DNA from: Chitinophagales bacterium
GTDB lineage: Bacteria > Bacteroidota > Bacteroidia > Chitinophagales > Chitinophagaceae
Direction: 5' to 3'
DNA: 64,000 nucleotides
Assembly: GCA_013298665.1 (NCBI GenBank)
Contig: JAAFIK010000019.1
Coordinates: 1-64,000, forward strand
Program-made: the position numbers and the translations under genes
In this document: piece by piece, positions 45,956-52,453 of the stretch
How positions within the stretch are numbered: the stretch's first letter is position 1
Layout of the letters: every line of letters starts with the position of its first letter
Notes under the pieces: model-generated
Database searches by the model: none
The model's input: the letters and a program-made list of their open reading frames with translations, nothing else
What the model was told of the DNA's origin: nothing

Positions 45956-46951
45956 ATGAAAAATCGTCTACACGAACGAGGTAGCTATGTTTTTCTCTTA
46001 CTGCTGCTTTTCTCTTTATTATCTTTCAAATCTTATTCCCAACATTTTATTTTTGGCGGTGAAAAAGTGCGCTGGGAGGCCGGTGTCAACTTTGGCCCTA
46101 CTTTTTTCCTGGGTGATCTTGGTGGCAACCGCGGTAAGGGTACTACATTTCTGAAAGATGTAAATACAGAGCTGACTAAAATGATGAAAGGGGCTTTCAT
46201 TACCTGCTATCCCAACGATTGGCTGGGTTTGCGGCTGGCTGCGCAGTATACATTTGTAGAAGGACAGGATTATATCATCAATACGCACACGGTGGATGAG
46301 CTCTGGCGTAAACAGCGCAATCTCGACTTTAAGAGTAATATGTGGGAGGCTTATATCGCCACGGAAATTTATCCGCTTATGCTCCTGAAGAAGAATGATG
46401 AGGAATATCAGCCAAGGTTACGTCCTTTCGGATTTATCGGGGTGGGTCTTTTTCACTTCAATCCGAAGGGTTCGATTTCGGATGCCAATGGCAATAAAAC
46501 CTGGTACGAACTGCATCCATTGCGTACGGAAGGCCAGGGTATGGCAGAGTATCCTGAAAAGAAACCTTACTCGCTTACACAGGTTAATATCCCCATGGGT
46601 GGCGGCCTGAAGTATTTCGCTTCAGATCGTATAAACCTTTCGGTTGAGTTGCTGTACCGTAAAACATTTACTGATTATATTGATGATGTAAGTACCACGT
46701 ACATTGACCCCAATAAGTTTGATACTTACCTCAGTGCTTCCAATGCAGCCATTGCAAGGAAGATACACGATAAAACGATTGGTATTGTTATTCCCGGTCT
46801 TACGCGCTATGCACCCGGTTCGCAGCGGGGTAATTCGAAGAACATGGATGCCTATTTTTCTTTTGTGCTGAAGTTTGGTATCCGGCTTGGGTCTGTTTAC
46901 ACGATTGACAGGGGAGCGATGCGCCAGACACGTTGTCCGGCATTATTCTGA
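45956..46951 (+). CDS. Outer-membrane beta-barrel protein (DUF6089-like)
   Basis: A 331-residue exported protein. After MKNRLHERGS a hydrophobic core (YVFLLLLLFSLLSF) forms the signal peptide, cleaved near SQHF. The mature part begins 'WEAGVNFGPTFFLGDLGGN', which resembles the DUF6089/PorG-like barrel family of Bacteroidota. 'RPFGFIGVGLFHFNPKG', 'IPMGGGLKYFASDRINLSVE' and 'SFVLKFGIRLG' are alternating strands. Function unknown; some relatives are linked to type IX secretion. A short secreted-peptide-like frame follows 46 bp downstream on the same strand. Confidence 0.82.
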   Translation: MKNRLHERGSYVFLLLLLFSLLSFKSYSQHFIFGGEKVRWEAGVNFGPTFFLGDLGGNRGKGTTFLKDVNTELTKMMKGAFITCYPNDWLGLRLAAQYTFVEGQDYIINTHTVDELWRKQRNLDFKSNMWEAYIATEIYPLMLLKKNDEEYQPRLRPFGFIGVGLFHFNPKGSISDANGNKTWYELHPLRTEGQGMAEYPEKKPYSLTQVNIPMGGGLKYFASDRINLSVELLYRKTFTDYIDDVSTTYIDPNKFDTYLSASNAAIARKIHDKTIGIVIPGLTRYAPGSQRGNSKNMDAYFSFVLKFGIRLGSVYTIDRGAMRQTRCPALF

Positions 46952-46997
46952 TGATGTTTTTTCAACAATGATTTCTAATCATAAAATCCAAATAAGT

Positions 46998-47144
46998 ATG
47001 AGAAATAGTTTACCCATGCATCCGATGATGTTTAAAGCTGCAGTATTGGTGACCTGCCTGTTACTGGTGATGGTGTACAATAAGTCGAAGGCGCAGCGCC
47101 CCGCAATAAAACATATAACTGCAACCAAGGTTGTGGTTCGATGA
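46998..47144 (+). CDS. Candidate 48-residue secreted peptide
   Basis: A small reading frame, MRNSLPMHPMMF followed by KAAVLVTCLLLVMVY, then NKSKAQ and a tail of about 15 residues (RPAIKHITATKVVVR). This looks like a signal peptide with cleavage after SKAQ or SKA, leaving a small basic peptide. It follows the outer-membrane protein gene by 46 bp on the same strand. It has no detectable Shine-Dalgarno, as is usual in this genome. It may be a chance frame; nothing but its signal-like composition supports it. The stretch 47145-47351 contains no other gene that I can see. Confidence 0.35.
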   Translation: MRNSLPMHPMMFKAAVLVTCLLLVMVYNKSKAQRPAIKHITATKVVVR

Positions 47145-47351
47145 TAAGGCTTGATGACTAGTGATAATAAATAAGGGCATTGTGTACATTCGAAGTTGAC
47201 CCCCGGAAAACAACGTGCAATCCTGTACGATGGGACCCCTGAAACCACAATTTTAGAACTTCTTTGCCACGCTTTGCCTTATTTAAATCTTTACCCGCGA
47301 TAGACCCTGCAGCAAAGGCTTTGCCCCCCTGAACCGCAAGTTATTTAATGT

Positions 47352-47378
47352 ATAAACCCCGCCACGTGCGGGGTTTAT
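47352..47378 (-). terminator. Terminator of der
   Basis: Stem ATAAACCCCGC / GCGGGGTTTAT (11 bp), 5-nt loop, just past the der stop codon. Confidence 0.85.
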
Positions 47379-47408
47379 GCTTGTATGTAAATGTGATATA
47401 GTGCTATA

Positions 47409-48719
47409 TTACTTCTTTCTGAAAAACAGCCGTACGGGTACGCCACTGAGGGGGAAATTCTGCCGGAGCTGGTTTTCAAGATAGTTTTTATACGGGGTTT
47501 TGATATCATCGGGAAAATTACAGAAGAAGGCAAATGAAGGTGTATGTGTAGGCAGTTGGGTAATGTACTTGATCTTGATGAGGTTGCTGCGTACCATCGG
47601 CGGATGATAGGCTTCCACCGCTTTGAGCATAACATCGTTCAGTGCGGAAGTGGATATTTTACGGCTGCGGTTGTCGTATACTTCAAGTCCTGTTTCCACG
47701 GCTTTGTGGATACGGGTTTTGTCTTTGGCGGAGATAAAGAGTATGGGTACATCGGTAAAGGGTGCGAGACGTGTCTTTAATTCTTTTTCATAATCCCGTG
47801 CGGTATTGGTTTCCTTTTCCATCACATCCCATTTATTGACCAGTATAACGATGCCTTTTCCTTTTTTTACGGCAAGGGCAAAGATGCTGATGTCCTGCGC
47901 GCCAATCCCTTTTTCCGCGTCGAGTACAAGGAGACATACATCTGCTTCGTCCATTGCTTTGATGGCGCGGATAACGGAGTAAAATTCAAGGTCTTCGTGT
48001 ACTTTGGCTTTTTTGCGTATGCCTGCGGTATCAATCAGGATAAATTCTTTGTTGAAGAGTTTATAATGGGTATGAATGGTATCGCGGGTGGTACCGGCGA
48101 TTTCGCTTACGATGGTGCGTTCTTCGCCTACGAGTGCATTCAGCAGGGATGATTTGCCTACATTGGGCTGGCCGATGATGGCGAATTTGGGCAGTCCTTC
48201 GGTGGGATCAGTAGCGTCATTGTCGTCGGGAATGAGACCGGCCACTTCATCGAGTATTTCGCCGGTACCACTACCGCTGATGCTGCTGACAAAGAATATT
48301 TTTTCAAAGCCCAGGCTGTAAAACTCAGAGGCTTCGAGGAGGCGTGCGTGGTTGTCTACTTTATTGATCACCAGTAAAACGGGTTTGGTGGTGCGGCGGA
48401 GGATATCGGCCATAGACTGGTCGAGTTCGGTAATGCCGGTGGCTGCGTCGCACATGAAGATGACGGCATCTGCTTCTTCCACGGCAATCAGTACCTGTTT
48501 ACGGATTTCACGCTCAAATATATCCTGGCTGTTGGGTACAAAACCACCGGTATCAATCACGTTGAATGTTTTACCGATCCATTCGGCGATGCCATACTGG
48601 CGGTCGCGGGTAACGCCGCTGATGTCGTCAACGATGGCTTTTCGCTGTTCGAGCAAGCGGTTAAAAAAAGTACTTTTGCCTACATTCGGTCGGCCGGTAA
48701 TGGCTACTGTAAAACCCAT
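47409..48719 (-). CDS. der: Ribosome-assembly GTPase Der (EngA)
   Basis: A 436-residue double GTPase needed for 50S subunit maturation. The ATG at 48719 (MGFTVAITGRPNVGKST) is the family start; ten extra residues in the open frame are not conserved. Two G domains: G1 'GRPNVGKST' near residue 9 and a second 'GQPNVGKSS' near 180, with 'DTGG' and 'DTAG' G3 motifs and 'NKVD' and 'NKWD' G4 motifs. A KH-like domain closes the protein ('MVRSNLIKIKYITQLPTHTP', 'PVRLFFRKK'). It follows era on the same strand with a 48-bp gap, forming an era-der unit. Confidence 0.97.
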   Translation of the reverse strand: MGFTVAITGRPNVGKSTFFNRLLEQRKAIVDDISGVTRDRQYGIAEWIGKTFNVIDTGGFVPNSQDIFEREIRKQVLIAVEEADAVIFMCDAATGITELDQSMADILRRTTKPVLLVINKVDNHARLLEASEFYSLGFEKIFFVSSISGSGTGEILDEVAGLIPDDNDATDPTEGLPKFAIIGQPNVGKSSLLNALVGEERTIVSEIAGTTRDTIHTHYKLFNKEFILIDTAGIRKKAKVHEDLEFYSVIRAIKAMDEADVCLLVLDAEKGIGAQDISIFALAVKKGKGIVILVNKWDVMEKETNTARDYEKELKTRLAPFTDVPILFISAKDKTRIHKAVETGLEVYDNRSRKISTSALNDVMLKAVEAYHPPMVRSNLIKIKYITQLPTHTPSFAFFCNFPDDIKTPYKNYLENQLRQNFPLSGVPVRLFFRKK

Positions 48720-48767
48720 GATCGATAATTGATGATATGAATGGGACAAACGGGTTGTCCCGGTTGA

Positions 48768-49634
48768 TTAATACCCATATTCGCGCAGGTGCAATTCATT
48801 GTCACGCCATTTGGGGCGTACTTTTACAAACAGCTCCAGGAATACCTTATTGTCGAGAAAAGCCTCGATGTCTTTGCGGGCTTCGGTGCCCAATTGCCGG
48901 ATCATCTGGCCTTTTTCGCCGAGGATGATGCCTTTTTGTGTATCGCGTTGTACGATGATTTCTGCCCTTATTTTAATGAGGGTTTGTTTTTCTTTAAACT
49001 CCTGTATCACAACTGCTGTATGATACGGAATTTCATCCTGGTACAACTGGAATATTTTTTCCCGCACCAGTTCGCCTACAAAGAATTTGGTGGGCAGATC
49101 GCTCAGGTCTTCGCCGCTGTAAAAGGGTTCGCCCTCCGGAACAAAAGTAAGGATGGTGGTCAGGAGTTCATCGATACCGGACTTCCGCAGCGCTGAAATA
49201 CGAACCACGGCTTTACAGTAAGGTTGTGTGGCAAAAAAGCTGGCTGCTGCTTCCATCTTTTCGGGCGAAACAGTATCTGCTTTGTTGAGTACAACAATGC
49301 AGGGTACGCGTAGTTTGAGTGCGGCAAAAATGGCTGCGCTTTCTTCAGCATCGGTTTGTACGTCCACCAGCAGGAGCGCAACATCGGCATCTTCCAGTCC
49401 GCTTTTAACAGCCTGCATCATTTTTTCGTGCAATTTGTATTTGGGTTCGATGATGCCGGGTGTGTCGGAGAGGATAACCTGGTAATCGTCGCCGGTAAGG
49501 ATACCCTTGATGCGGTGGCGGGTGGTTTGTACTTTGGAAGAGACAATAGCCAGCTTCTCGCCCATCAGTGCATTGAGCAATGTGCTTTTGCCGGCATTGG
49601 GCTTACCAAATATGTTTACAAATCCCGATTTCAT
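48768..49634 (-). CDS. era: Ribosome-assembly GTPase Era
   Basis: A 288-residue GTPase that binds the 3' end of 16S rRNA. G1 'GKPNAGKST' at about 10-18, G3 'DTPG', G4 'NKAD' and the C-terminal KH domain with 'GIILGEKGQMIRQLGTEAR' and 'VFLELFVKVRPKWRDN'. Length normal. First gene of the era-der pair; the initiator tRNA gene lies just upstream and ends at its own terminator. Confidence 0.97.
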   Translation of the reverse strand: MKSGFVNIFGKPNAGKSTLLNALMGEKLAIVSSKVQTTRHRIKGILTGDDYQVILSDTPGIIEPKYKLHEKMMQAVKSGLEDADVALLLVDVQTDAEESAAIFAALKLRVPCIVVLNKADTVSPEKMEAAASFFATQPYCKAVVRISALRKSGIDELLTTILTFVPEGEPFYSGEDLSDLPTKFFVGELVREKIFQLYQDEIPYHTAVVIQEFKEKQTLIKIRAEIIVQRDTQKGIILGEKGQMIRQLGTEARKDIEAFLDNKVFLELFVKVRPKWRDNELHLREYGY

Positions 49635-49651
49635 TGTTGTGCTGTACCGCT

Positions 49652-49678
49652 AAAAAAAAAGGCCACTCAATTGTGGCC
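49652..49678 (-). terminator. Terminator of the initiator tRNA gene
   Basis: GGCCAC pairs with GTGGCC around a 6-nt loop; for the leftward transcript it is followed by a run of nine T (A-run at 49652-49660). Confidence 0.85.
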
Positions 49679-49684
49679 CTGTAG

Positions 49685-49756
<72 letters not shown>

Positions 49757-49769
49757 GTTTAAACGGCTG

Positions 49770-49801
49770 CAAAGGTAAGGGTAAATAAAATACGAGCCAA
49801 A
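49770..49801 (-). promoter_or_regulatory. Promoter of the initiator tRNA gene
   Basis: On the minus strand TTTG (49801-49798), a 20-bp gap and TACCTTTG (49777-49770), the full -33/-7 Bacteroidota arrangement, ending 13 bp before the tRNA 5' end. Confidence 0.7.
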
Positions 49802-49810
49802 ATAAATGTA

Positions 49811-49854
49811 AAAAATTACCCCAGCCCCTATCCGATACGATTGAGGCTGGGGTA
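49811..49854 (-). terminator. Terminator of the DUF2807 gene
   Basis: Stem TACCCCAGCC / GGCTGGGGTA (10 bp), followed by an A-rich plus strand at 49810-49816 that gives a T-run for the leftward transcript. The loop is long (18 nt). Confidence 0.75.
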
Positions 49855-49865
49855 GTTATGTATCA

Positions 49866-50597
49866 TCAATCCCTTTTACTGATGCTGCTGGCACCGCTGC
49901 TGCGGCTGTCGGCGATGGTGCAGTTGCCCTTGTACCTGATGTCGCTGGCACCGCTGGCACTGGCGCGGAAAGAACCGTTTACCGTGATGCTGATGCTGGA
50001 TGCACCGGATGCCCTCGCCGTGCAGTTTTCGATGGCCAGGTCATAACTCCTGATATCGCTGGCGCCGCTGGCTTCCAGGTTTGCACTTACCGCAGTTCCG
50101 GATAGCTTACTGTCTGATGCACCACTCATGTCGATGTTGAGGTCTGTTACTTTCAGTACCCCTTTAAAATCGCAGGCACCGGATAGGTTGAGCGACAGTA
50201 CCGGCGAGGTAAGGGTATCATTGACCCAGAAATTGCAGGCACCGGAACCCTTTATGGCGGTTAAGGTTTTGAAGGACAGGTACACTTTGATTTTTTTATT
50301 GCCCATGACCCATTCAAAGCCCTTAACCTCATCCTTATTACCGTAATAGATCTGCAATTCGCCATCGACAATATCCGTGTGGATATTATCCTTATACTTC
50401 TCCTTACCGGCACTGATGGCAAGGGCCTCTGTACTGCCCTGCGACAGGTAAACATCGATCCCCCCGGAGGCACGCAGCCGGGTGAAAGAGCCGGAGAGCG
50501 TTCTGACTGAAGCATTCGGGTCGTCGATGACCATTTCCTGTGCCATACCGGTAAGGGCCAGACCGCAGGTCAATAAAAATAGCATAAACCGTTTCAT
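49866..50597 (-). CDS. DUF2807 (head GIN domain) protein, copy 1
   Basis: A 243-residue exported protein with signal peptide MKRFMLFLLTCGLALTGMA. The DUF2807 fold is a right-handed beta-helix; here its turns carry repeated 'SGASDI' and 'SGACDF' motifs ('MSGASDSKLSG', 'ASGASDIRSYDL', 'ASGASSISITV', 'ASGASDIRYKG'). Members are thought to be autotransporter-adhesin-like or envelope-stress proteins; role not established. A paralogue precedes it by 23 bp on the same strand, and a terminator follows, so the two form an operon. Confidence 0.87.
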   Translation of the reverse strand: MKRFMLFLLTCGLALTGMAQEMVIDDPNASVRTLSGSFTRLRASGGIDVYLSQGSTEALAISAGKEKYKDNIHTDIVDGELQIYYGNKDEVKGFEWVMGNKKIKVYLSFKTLTAIKGSGACNFWVNDTLTSPVLSLNLSGACDFKGVLKVTDLNIDMSGASDSKLSGTAVSANLEASGASDIRSYDLAIENCTARASGASSISITVNGSFRASASGASDIRYKGNCTIADSRSSGASSISKRD

Positions 50598-50620
50598 GGT
50601 GTGTTGTTGTTTAGGGGTGA

Positions 50621-51346
50621 TCAGGCATCCTTCTTCCTGATGCTGCCACCAGAATTGTGTACGTTTTTGCTCAGGGTACAGGCGCCTTTGTACTTTACCG
50701 ATCCGCCTGAAGTGGCTTTGGCCGACAATGTTTTATTAACGGTAACCTCAATATTTCCACCACTGTTGACATCGGCGGTACAGGTTTCGGCGGCCAGATC
50801 GTAGCTTTTGAAGTCGGCTCCGCTGGTACAGCTTACATCAAGTGTGGCTGCAATGCCTTTCAGCCTGACACTGGCGCCACTGTTCTGGTTGATGGTAAGG
50901 CTGTTGTATTTGATGGCTCCGTTGACATTGCTGCCGGAGGTAAATTCCCCGCTCAGTTTATCGCCGGACAGTTCACCATCGATGGTGATGCTGGCACCGG
51001 AATTGGCATTGAGCTTTTGGAGGCTGCGGGCCGATACATAGGCGCGGGGCTTAACCTTACTGGTGTTCCATTTCCAGGGCTTTTCGGGTTTGAAATAGAT
51101 TTTGAGTACGCCATTAACAACTTCAGTGATGATGCGGTCACGGTATTCGGGGGTGGTGGCACTTACAGATACGGCTTCTGTGTTGCCTTGCTTCAGGGTA
51201 AGGTCGATGCCAGTAGACACTTCAATACCGGTAAAGGCACCAACCGTGCGTACTACGGCGTTGGGATCGTTGACAACGAGGTCCTGCGCTGTGGCAGAAA
51301 AGGTGACTATAAGCCCAAATACAACCGGAAATATCTTTTTCATCAT
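50621..51346 (-). CDS. DUF2807 protein, copy 2
   Basis: A 241-residue paralogue of the next protein. The start is one of two adjacent ATGs (51346 or 51343); the TTG at 51361 is less likely. The leader MMKKIFPVVFGLIVTFSATA is a signal peptide. The N-terminal part matches copy 1 ('VVNDPNAVVRTVGAFTGIEV' against 'VIDDPNASVRTLSGSFTRLR'). The helix turns use 'NSGASI', 'TSGADF' and 'SGGSV' in place of the Ser-Gly-Ala-Ser-Asp of copy 1, so the two have diverged at the repeats while keeping the frame. First gene of the pair. Confidence 0.87.
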   Translation of the reverse strand: MMKKIFPVVFGLIVTFSATAQDLVVNDPNAVVRTVGAFTGIEVSTGIDLTLKQGNTEAVSVSATTPEYRDRIITEVVNGVLKIYFKPEKPWKWNTSKVKPRAYVSARSLQKLNANSGASITIDGELSGDKLSGEFTSGSNVNGAIKYNSLTINQNSGASVRLKGIAATLDVSCTSGADFKSYDLAAETCTADVNSGGNIEVTVNKTLSAKATSGGSVKYKGACTLSKNVHNSGGSIRKKDA

Positions 51347-51408
51347 ATTTTTTTTTATCAATACGGTTGAGGAGGCGTTTTGTTACAGGAAAGAGGTGAG
51401 AAACAAGA

Positions 51409-51577
51409 AGTACTTAGTACTCAGTACTGAGTACGCCTCCTGCTACCTGCTACTTCTTATCCTGCTACTATTCCAGATTTGAGATGCAGGACACAAGTAG
51501 CCAGATAGAACCCCGGCTAAGTACTGGGTACCGGGTACTTAATGCCCCTTCTGATACCTGCTACTTCTTATCCTGCT
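51409..51577. repeat. GTAC palindromes with a shared 23-bp tail
   Basis: Near-palindromes rich in AGTAC lie at 51409-51434 (AGTACT and GTAC repeated) and 51518-51541 (TAAGTACTGGGTACC and its partner arm). Each is followed, after 9 and 13 bp, by an identical 23-bp sequence (51444-51466 and 51555-51577, key part TACCTGCTACTTCTTATC). This is a duplicated composite element of roughly 60 bp with the look of a REP-like repeat. Confidence 0.75.
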
Positions 51578-51691
51578 GCTGTTACTACCCTGACGATTTC
51601 CCCCCACCCCGGTCTTTACCTGACTGGTGTTTGTCTTTGCTTTACAGAAAAACGCGTTCCGCATCTCCCTAACGGGGATGGCTCTATCTAA

Positions 51692-52300
51692 GATGACCTT
51701 TGCTTTACTGAAGTTGGTTATTGTTTGACCGGAGTGGTGGTTTGCTTTACCATAGGTGGCTTCTGCCTGACTGTACGTTGCTTTTGCTTTACCGGAGTTT
51801 GCTTCTGCTTGACTGACGTTGGTTTTTGCTTGACTGAAGTTGGTGATTGTTTGGCCGGAGTTGTCGTTTGCTTTACCGGAGATGGCTTCTGCTTGACTGA
51901 CGTTGGTCTTTGCTTGACTGAAGTTGGTGATTGTTTGGCCGGAGATGTCTTCTGCTTTACCGGAGATGCCTCTTGTTTGACTGACGATGGTCTTTGCTTT
52001 ACCGGAGATGGCTTCTGCTTAACCGCCACCTGTCATTGTGTCACCGCCACGGATCGTTGTTTGAGTGTCACGGATCATTGTTTGACCGCCATCTGTCATT
52101 GTTTCACAGTAAGCTGCCATTGTTTCACATTCATTAGTCATTGTTTAACTGATACGGTTCATTGTTTGACCGCCACCTGTCATTGTTTCACAGTAAGCTG
52201 CCATTGTTTCCCTGTCAGTGGTCGTTGCTTGACTGGCAGCGGTCGTTGCTTGACCGCCAGCGGTCTTTGCTTGACTGTATTTTTTTATTGTTTCCGCGCG
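51692..52300. repeat. 21-bp minisatellite (array B)
   Basis: 28 consecutive 21-bp units (51692-52279) and a decayed 29th, with no insertions or deletions between units. Units 1-16 are of the family GATGGCTTCTGCTTGACTG; from 52024 on they change to a second family with CATTGTTTCACAG or CATTGTTTGACCG. Blocks of four units (84 bp) are repeated within the first part. 52042-51930 matches window positions 1-113 perfectly in inverted orientation. Because 21 is a multiple of three, several frames stay open, including a Cys/Thr-rich plus-strand one and a VKQKPSP-heptad minus-strand one. No start signal supports translation of either. It is not a CRISPR array, since there are no unique spacers. Confidence 0.9.
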
Positions 52301-52405
52301 GGGCGCGGGTTTCAGGGGGAGGGTGTTTCCGGGTATGACAGGATGGCAGATTTTGGCGGTGAGATACGGGTGTGTGGGCTGGTTGGCTGGATATGTCTGG
52401 GAGCC

Positions 52406-52437
52406 GTATCCGGTGCTTGGTACTAAGTACCGGATAC
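52406..52437. repeat. Third GTAC-containing inverted repeat, next to tamL
   Basis: GTATCCGGTGCTT pairs with AAGTACCGGATAC (13 bp, one mismatch) around a 6-nt loop. It is related in sequence to the AGTAC palindromes at 51409-51541 and lies 16 bp past the tamL stop codon, so it may also act as a weak terminator, though no T-run follows. Confidence 0.6.
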
Positions 52438-52453
52438 CAAGTACCCCCTGCCT

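Noticed and set aside
47145-47351. A structured RNA between the peptide frame and the der terminator
   Set aside because: I looked for SRP RNA, tmRNA, 6S and riboswitch landmarks and saw none; only the der terminator hairpin is convincing.
51692-52300. Array B as a CRISPR array
   Set aside because: Units are contiguous 21-bp repeats with graded variation; there are no unique spacers of constant length and no cas genes in the window.
51725-52426. Plus-strand 233-codon Cys/Thr-rich reading frame across array B
   Set aside because: It is open because the repeat length is a multiple of three. There is no signal peptide, no promoter and the tail past the array is low-quality sequence. Kept only as a question under the array finding.
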